NCBI RefSeq assembly: GCF_029227915.1
Contig: NC_079876.1
Span: forward strand, 14,634,001 to 14,698,000
DNA: 64,000 nucleotides
Reading direction: 5' to 3'
Source: Hydractinia symbiolongicarpus
Lineage: Eukaryota > Cnidaria > Hydrozoa > Anthoathecata > Hydractiniidae
Shown: piece by piece, positions 1 through 19,300 of the stretch
Layout of the letters: every line of letters starts with the position of its first letter
Numbering within the stretch: the stretch's first letter is position 1
Made by a program: the position numbers and the translations under genes
Notes under the pieces: generated by a model
The model's database searches: none
Told to the model about the DNA's origin: nothing
The model's input: the letters and a program-made list of their open reading frames with translations, nothing else

Positions 1-530
1 ATTGTGTTTAGTCAAAAATCAATTTTCATTAAACAACATGAGAGGCAATGGTCAAAACTCTGCAGCCGTCAGGCAAATACGCTACTTTTGCGCGCATGTA
101 GGCCAGGTTAAGAATGTTTAAAATTATCTAGTGCACAACGAAAAAATATACGTCGTGGCCCGCGAAGGTTATAAAATTCAAAAATAATGGTGGTGATGTC
201 ACCAGCAACAATTAGCATGTTTCAAGAGTAAGGATTTAACCAAAATAAAGCAAAGTCCAAAGTCCTACGTCCGTTTAACTTTGTTCTTACGTACAAACAC
301 TGAAACTTGTTGAATCGCTGAAAGTATAAACTCTGCTGCATAACTTCAAAATAAAAGCCTCGGATATGCTAATTACACTCCCTGGGTTTTCTTCAAGAAA
401 CAACAAAAAGAATTCAAGCTTGGAGTGTTTATTCGAAGAATGAATTCTTTTAAAAAAAACTTTTTTTCTTCTTGAATAGATATTTTTTAAAACTGCACAA
501 TTAACACTAGTGCAGCGTAAAAAAACTCAC
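1..530. other. Intron of the SLC30A7-like gene, no other feature seen
   Basis: The sequence after the donor of the exon ending at 531 should be intron. I read both strands for the expected ZnT7 C-terminal segment and did not find it. The final exons are therefore probably to the left of the window. Confidence 0.5.
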
Positions 531-8728
<8,198 letters not shown>

Positions 8729-9226
8729 GTTGTCTTATTCATATAGTATCTAAAAAACACTGTTAACAGTGAAGTTTCATAATTTTCTGATTAACAAGTT
8801 AATATGAAAACAAAATTCTGTTTAAAAGTGTATTTTAACACATATTTATGGTAATATAAAAACAGCCTAAAATAAAGAAGGTAGAAACAAAATGGAGGAA
8901 TAAACAAAACAACAAAATACCAACAAATTATGTTTCTAAGATAAAATAAGCTGTAATTTGCATTATAAGTCACCCAATTAGTAATTCTGACAAAAGTCTA
9001 AAATTGCCAGGTTTGTGAAAATGTAATTTTATCTAGGCCAGGTCTGGCCCTGGCCTGGTCAGGATTAAAACCAACCACATGCGGCACATTGCTCTATTAA
9101 ATTAGAGTGACGTGCCATGATGATTGCCCAAGATGTGAAGGTGTGCAGTTAAAAAAATTCCACAATTTATCTGATCTTTTTTCTCTTTCCACTTTTGTAG
9201 CATTTTAACTACTTAAAATAAACATA
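8729..9226. other. 5' flank of the SLC30A7-like gene
   Basis: This AT-rich stretch upstream of the SLC30A7 start codon should hold the 5' UTR and promoter. I see no convincing TATA box or initiator. A GC-richer palindromic patch (gccaggtctggccctggcct) lies near 9037-9060. No coding sequence is recognisable. Confidence 0.35.
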
Positions 9227-9516
9227 CAGTACTGTGAAAAGGTTTGTTAACATTGTGTTCGTGTAATGAGCGTGGTGCACACGAACCAAGATAAAAGCGT
9301 GGTCTTTATGTATAACAAACATTCAAATATTCTATTGTGGCCACCATGCTAATATTATTATATCCACGAAGGATCGTTTGTCCCACGATTATTTTCGCGA
9401 AACATCATTATGAGGTCCACGATTGTTAAAAAAATACGCATTGTGGGCTATCGTGGTTCATGCATAACATGAAATAAACACGAACCACAATGTTAACAAA
9501 CCTTTACACAGTACTG
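9227..9516. mobile_element. 290-bp MITE with long terminal inverted repeats and TA target duplication
   Basis: The left end starts CAGTACTGTGAAAAGGTTTG and the right end is its near-perfect reverse complement. The inverted match covers about 40 bp and includes the inner GTTAACATTGTG. The dinucleotide TA flanks both ends (9225-9226 and 9517-9518), as in Tc1/mariner-type insertions. There is no coding capacity. A related copy, truncated on its right, starts at 52840. Confidence 0.88.
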
Positions 9517-9959
9517 TAACAACGCGGGTTTGAATTAAAAGCATGCTGTTTATTTTGATTAACCTAACTTTCTAATAATGACAGCATTTTTAAGTTGCGT
9601 CAGCACTGAGCACCTGCAGAGATAATTGTGGATTTTTTTATAATTAGTTTAGCTAGCATCAGCAATTTTTTACGGTAAAATCAAACACAAGAAGTCCTGT
9701 AAGACGTGTGATGTGATTGCACGCTTAAAAAAGAAATTAAAAATATAACAACAAAAAAAGAAATGCTTTCCATCAGTGTGGTTTTTCTTCTTTTTTTTTG
9801 TCCCTTGCCATTTTTCTCTTTATTACTTAAGCATTGTTAAAGGGTTAATCTACAGAGTAGAAAGTTCTTTTAATGTAAATTCACATGCTGAATTTCATCA
9901 GAGGTTCCTCTTATTCACTTTGGAGTCTTTTTTTTGAAGAATAGATGTTTAGAGCTTAA

Positions 9960-12451
9960 GGATACATCAAACCCTTTTTTTGATTTTTTCTCAAAAAAAT
10001 ATTTTTTTATGTCTTCGGGAAGCAAATGGTTCATAGAATATTTATTTGAAAAAAATGTATAAATTTATAACACAAAAACGAGGAAATTAGGAAAGGATAA
10101 ATTAACAAACATTTTTTTTCAAACCTTCGTTGTTTAAAAATTGAAAAGAATTCAAATCTTGCACACTCGAGCATGTTTTTTTCTAATATGCTGATATGAG
10201 GGTATTTTTTGAAGTTGATCATTTGAACATTTTCAAAATGATTATATACTGATTAATTGAGGTAGATATGAATAAAAACCTACGAACTACATATCATTGA
10301 GAACACAAGTTGAAACAATTAAAAAATATTTTCTGGTTATTATTTTCTTTATTTAAATTTACATTTATCATAATCTTATCGAATATGGGACGTGCTAGTG
10401 AGAGTGGATCTTTCTTCAAAAAAAGAAAATTGAAAAGGTTGCAAAAAAGGCAGAACATTTTTCAATTCAACGGAAAAGAATCCTTGCTGCCAGCGACCTC
10501 AGTTCGTATTATAACCAGGAAAAACAATGGCAGGAAGAACAATTTGATACTCTAAGTCCTAGTAGGAAGAAAATTATCTTGCCCAAGAAAAATTTTGAAA
10601 CAATAGATAATAAATCATTTAATAGTTGCAGCGAAATCAGTGACAAGGAATTGTACGATGAAAGTTTTCCAAGCCAAATAGATAATATCATAATGGATAT
10701 TAAAAATATTGAAGAAGAGATGGATAGCAAAATGTGTTGTACTTTTTGTAACTCAAAGATTATAGTAATGGAAAAAAAACATTCCATCATGGTCAAGGCA
10801 CTAAATTATTTTTTGTCTGCAAAAATCAAAATTGTTCCACGCATGAAAAAAAAGGGATTTTACTCAACCAATTGCTTTCAAGGTCAAAAAAATACCAATT
10901 TAACACAGCTTCTGTACTTGGTATGAGAGCAATGGTCGTGGGTGTCAACCAGCACTCAAACTGTTCACAATTTTAAACCTTGGTAGCCCTATCAGTTATT
11001 CATTGTGGAAGAATCATGCAAGTAAATTAGTGACACGACGTCTGTTGTGGCGGAAAGAAACATGTCCTCTGCAGCAAATGAGGTAAAAAAGCTGAAAACA
11101 AAACACAGTGTAATTTCTTCACCACATTTACACAGTTGTAGAACAAGCTTTGACTGTTCATGGAACAGTAAAGGGTGGCAAGCACGAGATGGTATTGTTG
11201 CCGCAATTACGCAAGACACTGGCAAGATCATTGACATTGTTCACAAAAGTGCATCATGTCCTACGTGCAAGAAGAAACAACAACAACAAGAACAGTTTAC
11301 GTCCTCAGAGAAATTAAACTTGCGATGAACATAAGCACTTGCTTATACAATTGTGGTTTTCACTGGACTTTTTCTCATATATTCCATGTTGTTGGGTTAG
11401 ATCTGAGCGAGAGTTGTAAAAATAATTTCCGAAAAATTACGATGCAAGCAGGTTCTGACTACAAAACATTACAAACATTGAAAGAAAAAAGGAAAAAACG
11501 CAGAAATGCAAAGAATAGACTGGCTGACAGTTTTAGACACGTAGAAGGAGTGCAGTATGGATCAGCAAAATTTTAAAATAATTTGCTGCAAGAAAACGTA
11601 TTTTTCCACGTTATTTTATACTTTATTTTCCTGGAATACAGTCTTTCCTATCAATTTATTCCTTTCCCAAACAAAAGGCACAAGGAACGAGGTTGCTTGT
11701 GTCCTCTATTTTTTGTTATGCTTAGCAAGTGAGTTTACGTTAATTCTCCTTCAATATATAAATAATTTATTAAAAAAATAGCCACATGCGGTAGAATTAT
11801 GACGCATCAGCACAATTCTGTATCATACAGAGCATGCAAACCTGAAGAAATTCTTTTCTTTGTTTTGAATTACTGAAGCGTGATGATGTTCAAGGCTGTT
11901 TATCTAGTAAACATATTTTTCTTGATGTTGTTCTACATTTTTGGGTAGAAGGTACGGGGACTTCAATATATCAAGACAAAATTAGCACATAATTATTATC
12001 ATTTTGTTTTTTTTATTTTGTTTTTTTATTTTGTATTTTTTTATTTTGTTTTTTTGAAAAAAAATGTACCATTCAGAGGTTACCATGTGATAAAGTTTAT
12101 TATCAACGAAGGAGTACCAAAATCAATTTTTCGCAATAAAACTAAAAATATGTTTTTGAAAAAAAACGCAGGCATCCTTTCCATACCTATGGGGAGCTGA
12201 GTATAATGATATAACTTCTACAATATAAAAGTAAAATGCTTGAACCTTCTACCCTCAAGTATCAGAGACTTTGAAAACGTGTTCGATTATTTTTTACACT
12301 TTTCCATTTTTCGATGAATAATAAGAATAGCATGGCTACATAGGAAATTTAATAGGCTCTCAGAATATATATACTTTTATAAAGTTAAATTTTATAGTTA
12401 AGGAAGTATACGCATTATTCTCAACATGGGCAAAAAGGGTTTGACGTATCC
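9960..12451 (+). mobile_element. 2.5-kb DNA transposon with TTAA target duplication (Kolobok-like or Mutator-like)
   Basis: The left terminus is GGATACATCAAACCCTTTTT. The right terminus (12431-12451) is its reverse complement with one internal mismatch plus a difference at the inner edge. TTAA lies immediately outside both ends (9956-9959 and 12452-12455). The interior holds a broken transposase gene (10385-11576) and T-rich low-complexity sequence around 12000-12060. TTAA duplications are typical of Kolobok, piggyBac and Sola3. The transposase instead looks like the family usually annotated as 'Mutator-like transposase domain'. Confidence 0.75.
10385..11576 (+). pseudogene. Decayed Mutator-like-domain transposase
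   Basis: Pieces in different frames form one decayed protein. The N-terminus is MGRASESGSFFKKRKLKRLQ at 10385. A middle piece (10579-10926) has CCTFCNSKI and a CFQGQ-like motif. A core piece (11047-11328) reads AERNMSSAANEVK, then FDCSWNSKGWQARDGIVAAI, then DTGKIIDIVHKSASCPTCKK. A tail (11256-11576) ends VEGVQYGSAKF. The pattern of an Asp-Gly/Cys-x-W core, DTGKxxD, a CxxC and a Y-G-(S/A)-x-F end is that of the cnidarian and molluscan Mutator-like transposase family. At least three frame changes and several stops separate the pieces, and the total is shorter than intact members, so it is inactive. Confidence 0.7.
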
Positions 12452-12596
12452 TTAAGTTAACAGAACGTATTTTTATTTGTTTAAATTCATCCATTTTTCG
12501 ACTAGAGTCCTAAATAATAGGTCTGAATAAAAAGTTGGTTGCCAGATATAAAAAAAATTAAAATTTTATAAACTGTATTCACTTTTTATTTTTTGT

Positions 12597-12875
12597 AGAT
12601 CGTTTAGAAATTATCAAAACACGACCATAGGAAGCTAAAACATCGCTGTAGATCGTTTGAATATTATCAAAACATGATCGTTGGTAGCTGAAACTTTGTC
12701 GTAGATCGTTTAAAACCCATCAAACATGATCGTATGAAGTTAAAACACAGCCGTAGATCTTTAAAAAACCATCAAAACACAATCACATGAAGTGAAAACA
12801 TCGGCGTATTTCGTTTACAAATTATAAAAACAGGATCGTAGGAAGCTAAAACATCGCCATAGATCAATGTATATA
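12597..12875 (+). repeat. 53-bp minisatellite, about five copies plus a partial one
   Basis: Units begin with TAGATCGTTTAxAAATTATC and continue AAAACACGATCGTAGGAAGC, then TAAAACATCGC. Starts are near 12597, 12650, 12704, 12756 and 12809, with a truncated sixth at 12862. Divergence between units is moderate. A related array lies at 52120-52495, nearly 40 kb away. Confidence 0.85.
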
Positions 12876-12963
12876 TATAGATATTTTAAATAAATTGATA
12901 ATAAAATTTCTTTAGAAATTGGTGCGTGTGATAAACATAATAATAATAATAATGGTGTTAAAT

Positions 12964-13227
12964 TTAAAACGATTTTGAAACGATTTGAACTGAAACGATT
13001 TTTTGAAACGATTCCTTATAAAAAATAGAAAGAAAGAAAACAATGGACAGTTGTAAAAAATTGCGAGAGGGAAAATATTGCGAAAACATTACAATAAGAA
13101 GTTGTTTGAGACAAATACGCTTTAGAAGACTAGGATGAGTGCCACTGGAGGTGAGTGTTATTGAATTGGGTACACACACAAGAGAATTTTGTGTATTTTT
13201 ACTTATAAATATCCCTTTATATTAACA
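12964..13227. other. Intergenic stretch without a recognised gene
   Basis: A (TAA)n-like run sits near 12938-12952. The rest is AT-rich with no coding signal that I can support. Confidence 0.4.
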
Positions 13228-13477
13228 TCATACGGCTTAGATGGGGAACCTGGAGTATTTGATGCTCGTTTTGAGCTATGGCATTCTACCAGACAGCTCC
13301 ATGCAACATCAACGGCCCACACAGTGTGCCATCTCCACAATTTCACTCACACGGCTTGAGTTAACCCAGGACTATGGTAACATTCACTAACCCATATTGA
13401 ATCACGGCCAAGAGGAACCTCACCCAAGTCTCCCACACAAAGTGCGAGACTTTTAACCACTAAAATACGGCGCCATC
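13228..13477 (-). mobile_element. tRNA-derived SINE, copy 1 (diverged)
   Basis: Read on the minus strand, this begins with a GCGCCG head and a TTAGTGGTTA box A-like segment near 13470. It continues through a degenerate box B, then the shared body: TTAACTCAAGCCGTGTGAG, a GGCACACTGTGTGGGCCG block and an AGCTCAAAACGAGCATCAAA block, ending near CCATCTAAGCC. The same body occurs at 25484 and 26370, which have better-preserved box B sequences. This is the oldest-looking of the three copies. Confidence 0.82.
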
Positions 13478-16352
13478 CAGAACTGCTTATTAGCACTGTT
13501 GTTTACAGCCTCTTTTCAAAATCCTATATGCAAATTTGGAGGAGAGTTTATATCTGGTTCACCCATGTTGAGAAAACAGTTGAAGGTGAAGGTTCATAAA
13601 TAAATAGAAATCTGATTTAAGTACTGAACTTTGTAAGACTCCATAGCATAAAATAAAAAATTGATTCCCCTTTCCCCTGCGCTTGATTGTCAAACTTGGT
13701 CAGCTATTTTCCAGTAATAAACTAAGATCCTTGAATACATGAAAAAATACATTAGGAATTATAGTCATAAATAGGCAAGTGGTACAGAAATAAAAGAAAA
13801 CAACTTAACGAAAAACCGATTTCTGTCTTTTCTTTCACCACTATCGTATCTTTGCGGAACGACGTGTACACTTTGTTTTCGTAAGTCTCACTCAGCCAGG
13901 CAAATATAAAAAACTATACAAGGAAATGAAACCGAGTAAGCGAGCTAGAATCATTCTAATTAGCATAATGAGGTAAAACAAAAGGGACAGCCATAGAAGA
14001 TAAAGCTCTGCGGCAAAGATACTTTTAACAACGGCTGTTGCTGTCAAGACGGTAGAGGTGATGGAGGTGGAAATGTGTATATAAATGCACAAAACGAACC
14101 TTCCTTTTTCTGACCAAGAGTCCAGGTCACGTTCATTATATCTTCTAAATACATATGCCTTGTAAAGTTAAAATGTTGAGTTTGTTGTTGTTTTTATGTT
14201 GCATTATTATGCTGGGAAACTTAGCTCACCTAGCTACCCCTCTCCTCACAACCTACCTGCTAATGATGTAAAATACTAGCTAGGTCTAGCTTGCACTTTT
14301 GATGACGTTCAGAATTGGTAAATCTTGTCTTTTTCCCCTGACTGTGTCATTCTACCTAAGCAGGGTTCAGCCAAGTTTTGTCTGTCTCCAGCTCTGTCCT
14401 GTATTAGGGGAATGTATTTAGCGATTTGGTTCAGCTTTGTTACAGTGTATATAGTGATAATTGACATTTTGCGTAATTGACGAATCACTTTTGTGCTACA
14501 TCCTCCATTTTTAAAATTTCGTAGGGTTAAAACAAACCTAGTTCGTAGGGGGAAAAATGCTAAAAAATGTGGAAATGGAAGAGTAATTAACTAACGAAAG
14601 GTAACCACAATAAAAATCTGTCTGGAAATGATGCTTAGCTATTTAGATTTTGCTCCAAAAAATTATCTGTGCTCAAACTTCATAGCATTGTTCTTAAAAC
14701 TCCAAAATGTGTCTAGCTCTGCACTTTAGTCTAGTCTTGTTAAATTTAGTTACTTATAAGTATATAATGTTAAAATGTACTCACAAGAGGTCACAATTAC
14801 GTCCAGACTTTTTTTTCTGCCATACCTAGTTGGTATTTTATCCTGTAGAGAAAAATTATGTTGACACTTTTTTCTTTCGTCAATGTTTTATTTATGTTTG
14901 AAGAAAATAAATATATATCTTTGTCCAGATTGTGCCTTATGAGCCCCCTGTAATACATATGTATCAATAGTCTCCAAACAGTACTTAAAAATGCTGCACC
15001 TCTTTCGGTAAAGGTAAAGTATTGGAGCAGCTCAAAAAGACACAGTTGAGGTGGTTGCTGGTCCAGCTTGCAGACGTGAGTACCCTACTCAAAGGTTATC
15101 GGGAAGACAGTTTTGAATGCAAAAATGCAGATGATACAATCTAAAATGATTGTGGTATGGTCCTCTAATTGGGATGATTTCCATGCTGGTCATGGCCTAA
15201 TAAGATCTAAGTTTATGTTATATCACTAGGTACCACCTAAATCATTCCCTAAATGAAATATGTGCATTACATCCATTCCAATGTTGTTTCGGGTTAATTG
15301 GGACCTTTTGTTTGTCAGGTTAGAATATTTTTTTCTTAAAGCACTAAAGTTCCACAGGCAGCCCTAACCTCAACAACATGTGCTAATTGCGTAATTTGAT
15401 TCAGGTCTATTTTACAGAAATGAGGGATGTATGATGCTGATAATATGAATTGTTGAAGCATAAAGATGACAGATCATGAGATTTTTTTCTTAAAAATATA
15501 TTTTTTTCGTACCACACCTATGTGTTTTTGAATGAAAAAGTTCTGATTTATTGCCTCACTAAGCTAGAAATTATCTGATCAGTTTTACTCAAGTGTTGCA
15601 GTTCTGTCTTAAGACACCACGAATAACCAGTTTGTCTGGATAATTTCAGCGTGCAAGTCAAACATGTAATTTAATTTGTGGTAAATGCAATTTCTTACCT
15701 TGGGGATATAATTTCTGCGGAACAAAAATTTGGCAAATTTTTTAAACATTTTTTTCATCATTTGAAATCAAAAAAAAAATTTTCAGAAATAATTGTTTAC
15801 CAAATTCTCACAGGAATTGTTATTTTTTATGAATGAGAAGAAAGAGAATTGCAAATACTAATACGAAAACAAAAAATGTAATGGTATAAATAGTGCGATT
15901 GTACTATATTTGATGACTATTGGTAATTAATTAAAAAGAAGTTTTCGTACAATTGTGCGTATTTCATGTGATGTCACCCATTACTATATGGATCAGTTTA
16001 CACACACAATGTGTATTTTCAAATTTTAACCTGAACAATTACTTTGCATAAATGGCTGACTTTCGTAAAACTTTTTTTTTGTGAATTGGAACGAAAAATT
16101 TCTCTCCTGATAAAAACACCATTAAGAAGTTAAAGAAGTTTAAAAAAAGGCTAAAGAGCTTTTCAAGTTTCGTTTTAACATTCATACTTTACATCTTTTT
16201 GCGGTGTTTGTATTCTGTGACTCAGTGGTGGTTGGTAATGAGTTTTGAAATGAGTACTATATTCTTTGTAACACGCTAATCCTTACTTTAGATTTTTATA
16301 GAGTATATAAATTAGGAAAAATGTTTGAAATGAGGAACTGAAAAAGCATAAC
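13478..16352. other. Intergenic region upstream of RANBP3
   Basis: About 2.9 kb of AT-rich sequence leads up to the RANBP3 start codon. I read both strands and found no exon, repeat array or terminal inverted repeat I could support. The RANBP3 5' UTR and promoter should lie in its right part. Confidence 0.4.
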
Positions 16353-19300
16353 ATGGTGAGTCTTTAATAACCTTAGCTGTTTAATTTGTTGTGCGTGGTA
16401 ATAGTTAGATTTTTTATGTGTAGGCAGAAGAAAAGAACGATGCAAGCGGTGGTAAGCAACACTATTTTTGTTTTATTTTAATGAGTTGTGATGCTTCGTC
16501 ACAACTCCTCAATTCTCCTCAATTTAAAAAAGTCTCTTTAAAGTTCTCTTTAAAATCAGATTTATTAAAAAAACATACACTTAAAATCTTTTAAATTTAA
16601 TAAGCATTTCACATGTTTTTATTTCAATATGCATATAAATGCTACACATGTATGACAATAATTTGCTCTTTATACCCATTGTTGACATTGAAAATATCCT
16701 CAATATTCCTATTTTTTTGTGAAAAGACATCTCGAAGAAATTAAAAATTCTCATTCCTAAAATCTCGCCACATATATTTATATATATATATATTATATAA
16801 AAAGTGGCAACCCTGAAGTATCTGGTTAGAGGAGGGAACATGCAAATACCCATGAACTGATAGAGCCTAATTTTGCTGTCTTTTTTCTTAAATTGCTGAA
16901 AAGGTAACTTTTGATGTGACTTTGAAAAATTGCTAATTTTGACTTCGGGAAATTTTTCTAGAACTTTTAATATGTCATAGGACATAGTATTCGACTGATG
17001 TAATTGTTGAAAATGCTGATGGGAATGTAAATTGACTGGTTTAAGTATTTGTTATTCAGTTGTTTTGGAAATTTTAGGATACCTCAGGCAACTGACCTTT
17101 TTAGGTTCTCCCTGAAACAGTAGAGTGCATAAGTCATATACTGAGGCCAACTACAGAATTTTTCCTGTTCATTTTTTTTATTTCCTTAGAATTAGTTAAA
17201 ACATTAGACTTTAAACATTAAAGAAATTATTTTAGTGATGTGGAAATGTTTTTTTTTTTTTTGGTTTTTGTTGCAAAGTTTGTCTCATATATAATTAAAA
17301 TAGGATCGTGTTCAAGGACACCAATTTTTACCAAACATAGGTGTAAGCATGCTCTTTTTGTCAAGTAAGATGGGTTAAAAATAATCAAATTTTTTTATGT
17401 CTTTTTCAGCAAGACCCTTTCAACTTAGACCTTCCATCTTATCATCGGGAACCAGTTTCGGATCACATGTTAAGAATTCAGGTATATGGTTAATTTCTGT
17501 TGTGTTTGTACTATCTTAATTTTTACAATGACTGGTCAACTGTTTTGTTAGATACCTACAAAAAGTTGAACAAACACGTTGTTTTATCACCAACTGATAC
17601 AGAAATTGTCTTACATGAAACTGATGTCGGCAAACTCTTATTTGACTGTCATTAAAGTGTAAATTTTTTTTAGGTCCCATCACTGACAAAGCTGCTGCAA
17701 AAGGTTTTATGTTAAGACCCTCAGCATTGAGTTCTGCAGCTGATCAGATCAATAAAACAGGTACTAATTGTTGTGTTTTGTAAAGAAAAAGGGTTTTTCA
17801 CAAACCCATCAATTGAATTATGTAATAAAATCAGAAAAAATATTTATCCACATTTATAAACTTATATACATATGTATGTATGTAAATGTTTTAACCAGGA
17901 AAAATGCAGAAGTTTATCAATTTTAGTGATTTTAAGTTTTTATATCTGATATTCTTCCAACAAAGAAATCCAAGAAAGAATGTCTGTGTTTCTTATTATG
18001 ATCAATGCTCTTCTATTTTGTAGATGTCAGGAAGAGAAATCTTGAAGATGAAAATGGTATATGCAGTTTTGTTTTTATTTTTACTAAAAAAAACGTATTT
18101 CGAAAATGGAATGCGGGTCTCAATTTATAACAAAAAAAAAGTCCAGCTCTACCATAAGATTGTAAACAAACGAAAATAAATTCTACTAGAAAGTTTAATT
18201 TCAAAAAAAAATGCTTAAATTTTAATTTGAAAATTGTTAGTCCAGACACCCACTTGAGCCCAATAATTCTATAATTTTTATACAATATTTTTTCTTGTTT
18301 ATTTGGTTTTAAATTATTGCATTATTTTACATAATTCTCATGTTTGAATATTTCATATGTAGAAAATAGCATCAAATGTGAGGAAGCAAAGAAAGCCAAG
18401 GTAAAAGTTTTATAATGTGAAGCCTTAAGAGTGTTAATGAATATTCTGACAATCCTAATTTTGCAGTTGGTCTTAGTAATTTGTTCTGGGATAAGAAGGA
18501 TGAAAGGAGGGATTGAATTTTTGAGGGGTGTGAATTGCAGGGTATTTAAGCATATGACGTGATATAAATAAGTATCTTATAAATAAGTATATTATTTTTT
18601 TTGATTTTGTTAATAAGAAAATTCAAGCAGTGATTTAAGTAAGATTATTATAGTTTTTAATTTTTTCCTTTCACTCCATATCAAGCTGGTATTCTGATAA
18701 ATATCGTCTAGCGACTATATTAGTTGGATTCTTTAGAATAATTCCTTAGTATGAAACCATTATTAATCTTTTTTTTGTAAGAAAAGCACTTTTACTTCAG
18801 TTCAAAACATTCCTATACCGTTTAGATTGCCGAAGAAGCTCCCGAATGTTCAACTGAAGGTAAGCTGACTGAGGATATTCAGAAACCAGTTGGTATAGGT
18901 TCATTTGGATTTGCTGACAAACAGCAGAATGCTTCACAAACAAACGGCAACCTAGAAGACACTAAGAACACTGTGAACTACTTTCAAAAAGGGTTGAATA
19001 CTAAGTCGGAAAAACTAGCATTTGTTTTCGGAACTAACAGTGAAACTACCTCGTATGGTTTCAAATCGCTTAAGAAAGAAGGCGATGAAGCCGATACCAC
19101 TTCGGATTTAACCGCTACGAATGAAGATATGAACAATGTGAGTACAAACAAGGAGAAACTGCTGGAAAACGCAGACGAATACGAGAAAATGCATAATCAA
19201 CGAAAACACTACGAAGAAGTGGAACAGTTTACAGGAGAAGAAGGAGAGCAACACGTGTTGCAAGTATGTTACTCATGTTTGTTCTTCTCCTTTGAGCTCT

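Noticed and set aside
16581-16985. 134-residue minus-strand frame
   Set aside because: It lies within RANBP3 intron 2, with low-complexity Ile/Lys/Phe composition from AT-rich DNA and no domain.
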